64,000 nt of DNA from an uncultured Roseibium sp. (lineage in GTDB: Bacteria; Pseudomonadota; Alphaproteobacteria; Rhizobiales; Stappiaceae): NCBI RefSeq assembly GCF_963669205.1, contig NZ_OY769915.1, positions 2,330,001 through 2,394,000 of the forward strand, given 5' to 3'. The notes below the pieces were generated by a model that saw only the letters and a list, made by a program, of their open reading frames with translations, was not told the origin of the DNA and searched no databases. Position 1 is the stretch's first letter; every line of letters starts with the position of its first letter. Positions 50,166 through 58,641 of this stretch are shown here, one piece after another. Both the position numbers and the translations under genes were made by a program.

Positions 50166-52604
50166 ATGAATGCTGATCGGCAGACACATCCTGAAGACGA
50201 CATGGCGCTTGATCTGGGCGGATTGTTGCGTGCGATCGGCCGCTCCCTGGGCTGGCTTCTGCCATTGACGCTTCTCGTGGCGGCTGCCGTTTTCGTCGGA
50301 TTGCAGTTCGTTGCACCCAAATACAAGAGCGAAGCAAGGGTTCTGATCGAGAGCACCGACAACAAGTTTCCCGGTGCATCGCGCGGCATTGAAGAGGAGA
50401 GGGCGCTCCTGGACGCCGAGGGGGTTGCGAGCCAGGTGCAATTGCTCATGTCCGCGGACCTGGCGCGTCGGGTGGCATCCAAGCTGAACCTGGCGGCGAT
50501 ACCCGAATTCGATGCCAGGGGCGACGGGTCTCTCATCGGTGATCTCCTGACCGCGATCGGTCTGAAAAGCGACTCGGCGGGCAACAGCGCCGAGGAAAGG
50601 GTGCTCAAACACTTTTACGAGAATCTCGATATCTACCAGCTCGAGGGCTCCAGGGTCATTGCGGTCGACTATTCCGCGGAAAACCCCGTACTTGCCGCGA
50701 AGGTCGCCAACACCATCCTGGATGAATATCTCTCGCTGCAATCAAGCGCCAAGAGAGAAACCACGGAGCTGGCCTCCGCCGCGCTTGAACCGCAGATCAT
50801 CGAGCTGCGCAAGGAGGTTCAGGCCGCAAGGCAGGCCGTTGCGGATTTCAGGGCGCGTGCGGATCTTCTGATCGGTGCCGATAACATTCCGCTGAGCCAG
50901 CAGCAACTGGCTGAAACCAGCAGCGACTATTCTGCGGCGCAGGCCTCCAAGGCCGAAGCCCAGGCGAAAGCGGACCTGCTCAGGGAATTGCTCAACTCCG
51001 GCGGATCACTCGAAACGGCGAGCGATGTGCTCAATTCGACCCTGATCCAGCGGCTCCGGGAGCGGCAGGTCGAGATCCAGTCGAACATTGCGGAACTGTC
51101 GATCACGCTGCTGCCGAACCACCCCCAGCTGCGTTCGCTGGAGTCTCAGCTTGCCGATTACGACCGGCAGATCCGTTCGGAAGCGGACAAGATTCTCCAG
51201 GGGCTGGAAAACGATGCGAAGGTGGCTAATCAGCAGGCGCTTGCCCTCGAAGCCCGTCTTGAGGAACTGAAAGCGGCAGCTGCCAGGACCAATGCCGACC
51301 AGGCGCGCCTCAGCGAACTGGAACGGGAAGCGAACGCCAAGGCCGCCCAGCTCGATCAGCTCATGCTCAGTTTTCAGGAAGCTGATTCCCGGCTTCGCGC
51401 ACAGGTGCTGCCGGCAGACGCACGCATCATTTCGCGCGCCAGCGTCCCGGTGGAGCCTTATTCGCCGAAGATCATTCCAAGCACGATCATCGCCGCCCTG
51501 GTGACTTTCATACTCGGCTGCGCCCTCGTCCTGATGCGCGCCTTTCTCTCAGGCGATGCTCTCTACCGTGTCAACGCCCCCGGCGCTTCGTCATCTGCGC
51601 AAATGCACGCTCGGCCGGACCGGCGGGCACCTGCCGTGGAGCCTTCGGCCAGCGGGCAGTTCATGAGTGCGAACCTGTCTGCGCGCGATCCCCTGGGTTG
51701 GTCACCGGGATATGGCGTGTCTTCGGCAAGTTACGACCTTTCACCCGACTTGAAGCGCGGGCAGCCGCGCGAACAGGCGCGCGTTGCCGATCGCGTCGTC
51801 GAGCTTGCGGACATTCCTTCATCGCCGCGCCGGACGCGCACGCGCCACCGGGGCGAGCCCGTCGATGCCAGGAGTGACTACGATCAGGATGTGTCGCCCG
51901 ACTGGCTGGACAACCTGGGCGGCAATGACGAACCGGCGCCGGCAAAGGACGAGCCGAGGCCGCCGCGCGACAAGGAAACCGCACTTGAGCCGCTGGCGGA
52001 CAAGACACCCGGCATTCCCTGGAAGACACAGCCCAAGGCGTCCTTCTCCAAGGATATCGATGTGACGGGGCGGATCGTTGTCTTGAGCGTAGACGATGAA
52101 AACCTGTCGCATGAGCTGGCTTTCGATCTTGTGCGCAAGGCGGCCGGAAACGGGGCGTCTTCCCTGGTTGTCGAAGTCTTCCCCGACCAGGCCGACAACC
52201 GGGCCGCAGAAGGGTTTTCGGACGTCGTGTCCGGCCGCATGCCGTTTGCCAAGGTGGTCTACCGGGACGCGGTGTCGAAGGCCCACATCATCGAATCGGG
52301 CCGTTTCGCCATCACCGACGACATGGTCAGGTCCGATCGCTTCAGGCTCGCCCTTGATGCGATCAAGTCCACCTATGAGGTGGTGGTTGTCGATCTTGGT
52401 GCGATTGACGGATCGCTCGCAAGCGCACGGATGCTGAGCTTTGCCGACCGTGTGTTCATCGCGGCCAGCGCACCGGACCATGGTCACGAGCTGCAAAGTG
52501 CGGCAAACCTGCTGGCACACAACACCGGCGCCAGAGTGGAAGTCCTGATTGCCGGTGACCTGACGCCGGATCCCCGCCGGAACGGCGACGGACACGCAGC
52601 GTGA
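50166..52604 (+). CDS. Exopolysaccharide chain-length protein, Wzc/ExoP-like, without recognisable kinase motifs
   Basis: 812 residues. Wzz domain: TM near 31-52, then VAPKYKSEARVLIES; long coiled-coil region (about 205-400, rich in Glu, Gln, Ala), second TM near 440-462 (IIPSTIIAALVTFILGCALVLM) preceded by PVEPYSPK. The cytoplasmic part starts with a basic disordered linker (470-615). A C-terminal domain (IDVTGRIVVLSVDDENLSHELAFDLVRKAAG...STYEVVVVDLGAIDG) has the topology of the BY-kinase but no Walker A (GEGKT-type) motif and no Tyr cluster. ATG at 50166 is preferred, with GGAG ten bases upstream. Confidence 0.85.
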   Translation: MNADRQTHPEDDMALDLGGLLRAIGRSLGWLLPLTLLVAAAVFVGLQFVAPKYKSEARVLIESTDNKFPGASRGIEEERALLDAEGVASQVQLLMSADLARRVASKLNLAAIPEFDARGDGSLIGDLLTAIGLKSDSAGNSAEERVLKHFYENLDIYQLEGSRVIAVDYSAENPVLAAKVANTILDEYLSLQSSAKRETTELASAALEPQIIELRKEVQAARQAVADFRARADLLIGADNIPLSQQQLAETSSDYSAAQASKAEAQAKADLLRELLNSGGSLETASDVLNSTLIQRLRERQVEIQSNIAELSITLLPNHPQLRSLESQLADYDRQIRSEADKILQGLENDAKVANQQALALEARLEELKAAAARTNADQARLSELEREANAKAAQLDQLMLSFQEADSRLRAQVLPADARIISRASVPVEPYSPKIIPSTIIAALVTFILGCALVLMRAFLSGDALYRVNAPGASSSAQMHARPDRRAPAVEPSASGQFMSANLSARDPLGWSPGYGVSSASYDLSPDLKRGQPREQARVADRVVELADIPSSPRRTRTRHRGEPVDARSDYDQDVSPDWLDNLGGNDEPAPAKDEPRPPRDKETALEPLADKTPGIPWKTQPKASFSKDIDVTGRIVVLSVDDENLSHELAFDLVRKAAGNGASSLVVEVFPDQADNRAAEGFSDVVSGRMPFAKVVYRDAVSKAHIIESGRFAITDDMVRSDRFRLALDAIKSTYEVVVVDLGAIDGSLASARMLSFADRVFIAASAPDHGHELQSAANLLAHNTGARVEVLIAGDLTPDPRRNGDGHAA

Positions 52605-52729
52605 AGCTCCGGCCGCCAAACCCTCCTGCCGCCGAACTCCCTCGCGCGGTCAAATGACGTGAACCCGCATCGGCGGCCGGCACGAGACGGGCGCACTTCA
52701 AAACGTAAGTAGGGTGGGCGTGAGGCCGG

Positions 52730-53938
52730 CTACGATCTGCCGCCTGCAGATTTCCAGCGGCGCATCTGCCGTACCAGCGGCCAGAGCACGTCTGAGTTCC
52801 GCACCGCGGATTTCGCCTGTGTCCGAAGAGCTTGCAGGTTCTTTTTGATGTTGCCTTTCAGCGAAACAGCCATGCGGCTGTCCCTGAGCGGCACGGGTTC
52901 GGCCCAAGACGTCTTGTACCGTTCTTCGCCCAGCCCGAGATCGAGTTCCTTCGTCTGCGGGTCCGAACAGGCGCGTTCGACGATTTCCTTGATCAGGACC
53001 AGGCCGGGGCTGTTCGGCAACAAGGCGTCATGCGCAACGCTGTTGCTGTAGGCGTGGATCGTGCCGTCGCCCTGCGCACACAGATAGGTTGACCGGATCT
53101 TGCCGTCCGCCTCAAGAAACCAGAGGTCCAGGTCCCGGCAGGCGGTGTCCGTGCCGGTGAGCCCGAGAAGCCTTTCCAGGAATTGCCGCGCGGATGTGGT
53201 TGCAAAGACGTTTGGTATCCCGGCCTCTTGCGCGCGTTTTGACCGTTGTTTGAGGAAAGCCTCAAGTCCGTTGCGCAGATCCGTTTCGGTTTCGGCCCTG
53301 ATCACGCGGTATCCGTCGATCGACTGCAGGTGCCTTTGTTTGCGCAGGAGGTTCTTTCGGGATGATTTGCTGTGCGTTTCGCGGAAAAGCGTGTCGAAGT
53401 CATCGGCAAGACGGCGGGTGAAGATCGGGCTCGGGCTGGGTGTCGCCCCGTCGAGCACGAGCGGATGGCTCCGGCCGTTCCAGGTCTCCGGGACGTTTTG
53501 CAGGAGCAGCAGATCGGCATCGGCCTCCCGGCAGACAGTGGTCAGAAGCTCCGAGATCTGCGCGTCTGTCACGCTCCCGTAAAAGTCCCGATCCCAGATC
53601 GCCGTGTTCTGGTTTCCGTTCTGATAGCCAAGGAAGGAAAGCGTTCTGGTGCCTGCGGCGTTCTGCAGCCCCAGCGGAAGAACGAGAACCGGTTTTTCCT
53701 CAAGCTTCACGGTCACGATCACGGGTGTGACATCCAGGTCCTGGCCGATCGTTTGGCTCCAGGCCGCAAGCCAGCCTACGGACTGATAGGGATTGCCGAA
53801 ACCGCCCGCGATCAGCTGTTTCCAGCCGGACGCCGCCGCCTGAATGTCATCTGACAGGACGATCTGCAGGGCCTGCGATTTCTGCACGAAGCCGCCTTCG
53901 TCTCCTGAGTTCAAGCTGGTCGCATTTGCCGCTGACAT
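52730..53938 (-). CDS. GNAT family acyltransferase, FemAB/CelD-like
   Basis: 402 residues. The central pair of GNAT-type domains is recognisable: FTRRLADDFDTLFRETHSKSSRKNLLRKQRHLQSIDGYRV and AQGDGTIHAYSNSVAHDALLPNSPGLVLIKEIVERACSDPQTKELDLGLGEERYKTSWAEPVPLRDSRM. This is the BioF2_acetyltransf/BcsL type often found in exopolysaccharide and cellulose loci, where it is thought to acylate the polymer or a precursor. No signal peptide. It is divergent from the deacetylase gene. Confidence 0.88.
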   Translation of the reverse strand: MSAANATSLNSGDEGGFVQKSQALQIVLSDDIQAAASGWKQLIAGGFGNPYQSVGWLAAWSQTIGQDLDVTPVIVTVKLEEKPVLVLPLGLQNAAGTRTLSFLGYQNGNQNTAIWDRDFYGSVTDAQISELLTTVCREADADLLLLQNVPETWNGRSHPLVLDGATPSPSPIFTRRLADDFDTLFRETHSKSSRKNLLRKQRHLQSIDGYRVIRAETETDLRNGLEAFLKQRSKRAQEAGIPNVFATTSARQFLERLLGLTGTDTACRDLDLWFLEADGKIRSTYLCAQGDGTIHAYSNSVAHDALLPNSPGLVLIKEIVERACSDPQTKELDLGLGEERYKTSWAEPVPLRDSRMAVSLKGNIKKNLQALRTQAKSAVRNSDVLWPLVRQMRRWKSAGGRS

Positions 53939-54081
53939 AGGGGTAATCCATTTTAAACGATCATTGACGAAAACTTTGGGTTGTGCTGGCCGTGCATTCT
54001 CGAGCCCGGTAGACTTAGCAACAATTGTTAAAGAATACGTGCCTTAATGGCGCTTAATTCGTAAACGGGCACCGCCGCCAT

Positions 54082-55182
54082 ATGGGCATTCGTCAAAAAG
54101 CAGTTTCACGCGCATTCCGGGTTCTGAAGGGATCCGGACTTGGACGCGCGCTGGCTCCGCTGACACAGGGTTGTGGTGCCGTTTTCATGATGCATCATGT
54201 CCGTCCCGCCCGTGACGATGCCTTTCAACCCAATGCCCATCTTGAAATCACGCCGGAGTTTCTCCGCCTTGCGGTCGAACGCATACGCGCAAACGGCTAT
54301 GAGATCATATCGCTGGACGAGGCCGTCGATCTCCTGAAATCGGGCTACGGTCACCATCGCTATGCCGTGCTGACATTCGACGACGGGTACCGCGACAACC
54401 TCAAGGTCGCCTATCCGGTGCTGAAGGACCTGCAGGCGCCGTTCACGGTATTCGTCGCCACCGGCCTCGTCGAGCGCACGAGCGAACTCTGGTGGCTGGC
54501 ACTGGAACGGATCATTGCCGCAAACGAGACGGTCGAATTCACCCGGGCAGGCGAGGAAAACGGCCTGCCGTGCGGAACGGCGGCTGAAAAGAACAGCTGC
54601 TTCGAGCGCATCGTCGACTATCTGACGCTGGAAATCGGCGAACTCGACCAGCGCAAGATCATCAGGGCGCTTGCCGGGAAGTATAACCTTGATCTTGCCG
54701 GCCTCGCGGACGAGCAGATGATGACCTGGGACGAGGTTCGCGAACTGGCAAGTGACGACCTCGTCACCATCGGGGCGCACACCCATGATCACTTTGCGCT
54801 GGCGCGGCTGGACAGTTCATCGGCCCGCGCAGACGTCACCAAGGGCATGAAGATCCTGGAGAAGGAACTCGGCAGGCGGCCGAAGCACTTTGCCTATCCT
54901 TATGGAAAGTCGCATGCGGTCAGCCTGCGCGATGCGGAAATTCTCCGCGACATCGGCTTTTCGTCTTCGGTCACGACATTACCCGGTGTTCTGCAGTCGG
55001 TGAACGCGCGCGATCCGATGATGTTGCCGAGGGTCTCGTTGAACGGGCGCTTCCAGGAGCCGGCCATCGTCGATCAGTATCTGACAGGCGCGCCTTTCGC
55101 GCTCTATCGCGCCGCCCGTTGGGCGGCCTCGGGCTTCGGTGTCAGGTCCGGTTTTTCCCGCTTCTTTCCATCCACCAGATGA
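54082..55182 (+). CDS. Polysaccharide deacetylase family protein (NodB homology)
   Basis: 366 residues. NodB motifs: LTFDDGY (98-103, metal and catalytic Asp), AHTHDH near 232 (metal His), and HFAYPYGK with Arg/Tyr site residues near 285. No clear signal peptide; a hydrophobic-basic start (RQKAVSRAFRVLKGSGLGRALAPL) suggests a membrane-associated or cytoplasmic protein. It probably removes acetyl groups from the exopolysaccharide or its precursor. Its 3' end overlaps the convergent DUF2842 gene by 41 bases. Confidence 0.88.
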   Translation: MGIRQKAVSRAFRVLKGSGLGRALAPLTQGCGAVFMMHHVRPARDDAFQPNAHLEITPEFLRLAVERIRANGYEIISLDEAVDLLKSGYGHHRYAVLTFDDGYRDNLKVAYPVLKDLQAPFTVFVATGLVERTSELWWLALERIIAANETVEFTRAGEENGLPCGTAAEKNSCFERIVDYLTLEIGELDQRKIIRALAGKYNLDLAGLADEQMMTWDEVRELASDDLVTIGAHTHDHFALARLDSSSARADVTKGMKILEKELGRRPKHFAYPYGKSHAVSLRDAEILRDIGFSSSVTTLPGVLQSVNARDPMMLPRVSLNGRFQEPAIVDQYLTGAPFALYRAARWAASGFGVRSGFSRFFPSTR

Positions 55183-55357
55183 TGGCGCCTGCCGGTATGA
55201 CCCACAACAGGCCGGCAAACGCGAAATAGATAAAGCGGACCAGGTTCGAGGCCTGCTGCAGGGTCATGTCCCCGATCACCATCGCCGTGAACGCGTAGAT
55301 GATCACGAAGGTGACGAGAAGCACCATGCCTACAAATTTGCGAAACGAGGGAACCAT
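55142..55357 (-). CDS. DUF2842 family membrane protein
   Basis: 71 residues: MVPSFRKFVGMVLLVTFVIIYAFTAMVIGDM, then LVRFIYFAFAGLLWVIPAGAIIWWMERSGK. Two membrane helices. The pattern matches the small DUF2842 family of alphaproteobacteria, which I recall next to ctaA. Start ATG at 55357 is favoured on length; a longer reading to 55477 is not protein-like. Function unknown. Divergent from ctaA. Confidence 0.85.
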   Translation of the reverse strand: MVPSFRKFVGMVLLVTFVIIYAFTAMVIGDMTLQQASNLVRFIYFAFAGLLWVIPAGAIIWWMERSGKNRT

Positions 55358-55506
55358 CGTCGGGAGTGTCCGTTTTAGCGATTGATGGATGCGGAATTCG
55401 AGACCGATTGACGCAAAATGTCTCAGTCCGCTTGCCGTGTTGTCATTGCACCTATATCTCCGCACACCAAAGGTCAAATCGGCGTTGGGATAACCGGGAC
55501 GGGTTT

Positions 55507-56607
55507 ATGAACGTGATTGCAAACGGCGAGGGCGCTGCCGGCATCCAGTTACCGCCTGCAAAGCTGGAACGGATCAGACGCAGCCGGGCCATGATCCGCT
55601 GGTGGCTCTATTGTGTGTGCCTGCTCATCCTGGCAATGGTCGTGGTCGGCGGCGCGACCCGTTTGACCGAATCCGGTCTCTCCATCACCGAGTGGAAGCC
55701 GATACATGGCGTCATCCCGCCGCTCAGCGAAGCGGAATGGGAAGAGGAGCTCGAAAAATACCGCCAGATTCCGGAGTACCAGCTCATCAACAAGGGCATG
55801 AGCCTGGAGGAGTTCAAGTTCATCTTCTGGTGGGAGTGGGGGCACAGGATGCTTGGCCGCGTCATCGGCGTCGCCTTCTTTGTCCCGATGGTCGTGTTCT
55901 GGGCTGCCGGCCGTGTCGAGCCATGGCTGAAACCGCGCCTGCTGCTCGGGCTCGCCCTCGGCGGGTTACAGGGCTTCGTCGGCTGGTGGATGGTCGCATC
56001 AGGCCTCGTCGAACGTGTCGATGTCAGCCAGTACCGGCTTGCAACGCACCTGACGCTGGCACTGATCATTTTCGCGTATCTGTTCTGGATCGCGCGGCGC
56101 TTGTCGCCGCTTGAAGAGCCGCTGCCCGAAGAAAGAGACAGGCTGACAGGATTGAGCACCGTCGTGCTCGCGGTGGTGTTTGTGCAGATGTTCCTGGGCG
56201 GCCTCGTCGCGGGCCTGAATGCGGGCATGACCTTCAACACCTGGCCGCTGATGGACGGTCAGTTCATCCCCGACGGCCTGTTGCTGCTCCAGCCGGTGTG
56301 GCTGAACTTTTTCGAAAATGTGCTGACCGTGCAATTCCAGCACAGGATGACAGCTTACCTGTTGGTCGGATTGGCACTGATCCTGATGATGTCGACGTTC
56401 CGGGTGAGCGGCCGCAGTTCCCTTCGGCGTGCCGGTGCGCATCTCGGAGGTTTCGTCGTGCTTCAGGCGGTCTTCGGTATCCTGACACTGATCTGGCAGG
56501 TGCCGTTGTCGATGGCGCTCGTCCACCAGGGCTTCGCAGTCTTCGTGCTCGCTGCCTCGGTGGACCACCTTGCCGCGCTCAAGGGCGCTTACCCGGTCAG
56601 GGGGTAA
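55507..56607 (+). CDS. ctaA: Heme A synthase
   Basis: 366 residues with eight predicted helices. Typical: GGATRLTESGLSITEWKPIHGVIPPLSEAEWEEELEKYRQIPEY (first extracellular loop), FWWEWGHRMLGRVIG (heme-ligand His), QYRLATHLTLALIIF (His), FEVL-type VQFQHRMTAYLLV (His) and ALVHQGFAVFVL (His). It oxidises heme O to heme A for cytochrome oxidase. ATG at 55507; the frame open from 55366 is not used. Confidence 0.95.
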   Translation: MNVIANGEGAAGIQLPPAKLERIRRSRAMIRWWLYCVCLLILAMVVVGGATRLTESGLSITEWKPIHGVIPPLSEAEWEEELEKYRQIPEYQLINKGMSLEEFKFIFWWEWGHRMLGRVIGVAFFVPMVVFWAAGRVEPWLKPRLLLGLALGGLQGFVGWWMVASGLVERVDVSQYRLATHLTLALIIFAYLFWIARRLSPLEEPLPEERDRLTGLSTVVLAVVFVQMFLGGLVAGLNAGMTFNTWPLMDGQFIPDGLLLLQPVWLNFFENVLTVQFQHRMTAYLLVGLALILMMSTFRVSGRSSLRRAGAHLGGFVVLQAVFGILTLIWQVPLSMALVHQGFAVFVLAASVDHLAALKGAYPVRG

Positions 56608-56647
56608 AGGCCAGCAGGCATCACGCGAGCGACGAGGGACCTCGCCT

Positions 56648-56751
56648 CACCAAACCGGCGTCATTGCAGGGCTTGACCCTGCAATCCAAGCCGTGATCTC
56701 TCCTCCGCCTCGGGTTTCAGCACCGAAACGGCATGGATGCCATGGCATGAC
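56648..56751 (+). repeat. Intergenic repeat, copy A
   Basis: Starts CACCAAACC and includes TCATTGCAGGGCTTGACCCT, followed by the self-complementary TGCAATCCA context, and ends GAAACGGCATGGATGCCATGGCATGAC. TGCAGGG/CCCTGCA and GGATGCCATGGCAT form internal palindromes. The same unit recurs, in the same direction, as copy B at 56998-57112. Confidence 0.85.
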
Positions 56752-56843
56752 CGGGTGGGAATGGAGTGCTAAATTTGTGTCGTAAAGCAAGGCGCATAGT
56801 TCCATTTGTCGCTGAGTCTCGATGTGAAATTTCTTTCCCCGCT

Positions 56844-56974
56844 GTGTCATCCCGGCTTGCTGCGCAAGCGGCAAGACCGGGATCCAGTACTCCGTGCAGC
56901 TGAAGATGAATGGAATACGTCAAAGCCGGTGGCTACTGGGTTCCGGCCTTGCGCTGCGCTTCAGCCGGAATGAC
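56844..56974. repeat. Long inverted-repeat unit (GTCATCCCGGCTTGC type)
   Basis: Left end GTCATCCCGGCTTGC and right end GCGCTTCAGCCGGAATGAC are imperfect inverted copies flanking about 100 bases, with an internal hairpin TTGCTGCGCAAGCGGCAA. This type of unit is common between alphaproteobacterial genes. Placed between the two direct repeats. Confidence 0.7.
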
Positions 56975-56997
56975 AATTCTCTTGAAATGAGATGGCC

Positions 56998-57112
56998 CAC
57001 CAAACCCGCGTCATTGCAGGGCTTGACCCTGCAATCCATGCCGTGACCGCTCCGCCGCCTCAAGCTTCGGCAACGAAACGGCATGGATGCCATGGTTGAG
57101 CCATGGCATGAC
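56998..57112 (+). repeat. Intergenic repeat, copy B
   Basis: Second copy of the 56648 unit, with the same TCATTGCAGGGCTTGACCCT core and the same GAAACGGCATGGATGCCATGG. It has an extra TTGAGCCATGG, which makes the end a longer palindrome (CCATGGTTGAGCCATGG). Several point differences separate it from copy A. Confidence 0.85.
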
Positions 57113-57163
57113 GGAGATAGGGTTCAGGGAAGGGGGCGTTTTCAGGACAACGCCCGGTATTGC

Positions 57164-57198
57164 AAAAAAATGCCCGCCGGAGAGGCGGGCATTTCGAC
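57164..57198 (-). terminator. Intrinsic terminator of metY (minus strand)
   Basis: On the minus strand AAATGCCCGCC pairs with GGCGGGCATTT (11 bases, 5-base loop), followed by TTTT. It lies about 20 bases after the metY stop and separates it from the repeat-rich spacer. Confidence 0.92.
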
Positions 57199-57213
57199 TT
57201 TGCATCACTGATT

Positions 57214-58494
57214 TCAGTCGGACAGCGCCTGATCGAGATCGGCGATGATGTCATCGACCTCCTCAAGACCCACCGAAAGGCGCACGACGTCCGGTCCGGC
57301 GCCGGCGGCGGTCTTCTGGTCGTCGGTCAGCTGCCGGTGCGTCGTGGAGGCCGGGTGAATGATCAGGCTGCGCGTATCGCCGATATTGGCGAGGTGCGAA
57401 AACAGTTCGCACTTGGAAACCAGCGCCACGCCCGCATCGTATCCGCCCTCGACGCCGAAAGTGAAGACGGCGCCCGCCCCCTTGGGCATGTATTTCTGCT
57501 GAAGCGCATGATACTTGTCTTCCGGCAGGGCCGCGTAGGACACCCATTTGACCTTGCTGTGTCCGGACAGATGCAGGGCGACCTTCTTGGCATTGTCGGA
57601 ATGGCGCTGCATGCGCAGCGGCAGCGTCTCGATGCCGGTCAGGATCATGAAGGAGTTGAACGGCGAAATCGCTGGTCCGAGGTCACGCAGGCCGAGGACG
57701 CGGCAGGCAATCGCGAAGGCGAAGTTGCCGAAAGTCTCGTGCAGAACGATGCCCTGGTATTCGGGTCTCGGCTCTGACAGAAGCGGATACCGGCCGCCGG
57801 CGGACCAGTCGAAACTGCCACCGTCGACGATGATGCCGCCCATGGAATTGCCATGCCCGCCCATGAACTTGGTCAGCGAGTGCAGAACGATGTCGGCCCC
57901 GTGCTCGATCGGGCGGCACAGGTAGGGGGTTGCCATGGTGTTGTCGACGACCAGCGGGATGCCCTTGGCCTTTGCGAGCGCGGAGATCGCCTCGATATCC
58001 ATGACGATACCGCCTGGATTCGCCAGGCTTTCGATGAAGATCGCCTTGGTGTTCTCGTCAATGGCCGCTTCGAATGTGTTGAGATCGTCCGGATCCGCCC
58101 ACTTGACGCTCCAGCCGAAGCTCTTGAAGGAGTGGTTCAACTGGTTGATGGAACCGCCATAGAGCTTGTTCGCCGCAACGATGTTGTCGCCGGGCTGCAT
58201 CAAAGTGTGGAAGCAAAGCAACTGCGCGGAATGGCCGGACGCGGTCGCAAGGGCGGCGGTGCCGCCTTCCAGGGCTGCGACGCGCTCTTCCAGAACGGCG
58301 GTCGTCGGATTGGTGATGCGGGTGTAGATGTTGCCGAAGGCCTGCAGGCCGAACAGGGAGGCTGCGTGATCGACATCGTCGAAGACGAAAGACGTTGTCT
58401 GGTAGATCGGCGTGGCGCGCGCGCCCGTGGACGGATCGGGCGCAGCACCGGCATGAATGGCCAGCGTGGAAAACCCTGGAATATTTTCGCTCAT
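57214..58494 (-). CDS. metY: O-acetylhomoserine sulfhydrylase (aminocarboxypropyltransferase)
   Basis: 426 residues, Cys/Met-metabolism PLP family. PLP Lys in VLHSLTKFMGGHGNSMGG near residue 207, YxR-type YTRITNPTTAVLEERVAALEGG, GASINQLN-like GGSINQLNHSFKSFGW and VVDNTMATPYLCRP. Length and the ALHPAST-type C-terminal HPASTTHRQLTDDQ fit the direct-sulfhydrylation enzyme that makes homocysteine from O-acetylhomoserine and sulfide. AGGGAGG lies just before the ATG. It has a structured leader upstream. Confidence 0.94.
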   Translation of the reverse strand: MSENIPGFSTLAIHAGAAPDPSTGARATPIYQTTSFVFDDVDHAASLFGLQAFGNIYTRITNPTTAVLEERVAALEGGTAALATASGHSAQLLCFHTLMQPGDNIVAANKLYGGSINQLNHSFKSFGWSVKWADPDDLNTFEAAIDENTKAIFIESLANPGGIVMDIEAISALAKAKGIPLVVDNTMATPYLCRPIEHGADIVLHSLTKFMGGHGNSMGGIIVDGGSFDWSAGGRYPLLSEPRPEYQGIVLHETFGNFAFAIACRVLGLRDLGPAISPFNSFMILTGIETLPLRMQRHSDNAKKVALHLSGHSKVKWVSYAALPEDKYHALQQKYMPKGAGAVFTFGVEGGYDAGVALVSKCELFSHLANIGDTRSLIIHPASTTHRQLTDDQKTAAGAGPDVVRLSVGLEEVDDIIADLDQALSD

Positions 58495-58499
58495 GAATA

Positions 58500-58551
58500 A
58501 CCTCCCTTTGGAATTTTGCGCAGTTTGACCGAACCTGTGGGGGAGGTCAAA
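58500..58551 (-). promoter_or_regulatory. Possible switch-like leader of metY
   Basis: On the minus strand, TTTGACC and GGTCAAA (7 bases, perfect) form a hairpin about 30-57 bases before the metY start. Overlapping its 5' arm and loop is ACCTCCC, exactly complementary to GGGAGGT, which holds the metY ribosome site at 58500-58506. The two pairings exclude each other, so the leader could turn translation on or off. It does not match the SAM-II consensus I recall. Assignment as a regulatory RNA is inference. Confidence 0.45.
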
Positions 58552-58641
58552 GCAGGATTTTGCGTATTGGGACGCCTTGTTGGAATACCGATGTCAATGG
58601 CTTGATGGTGCCGTCGCGTCGTTTCCACGCCTCCGGCCGTG

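Noticed and set aside
56608..57213. CRISPR array
   Set aside because: Only two long direct repeats with an unequal spacer occur; no short regularly spaced repeats and no cas genes.
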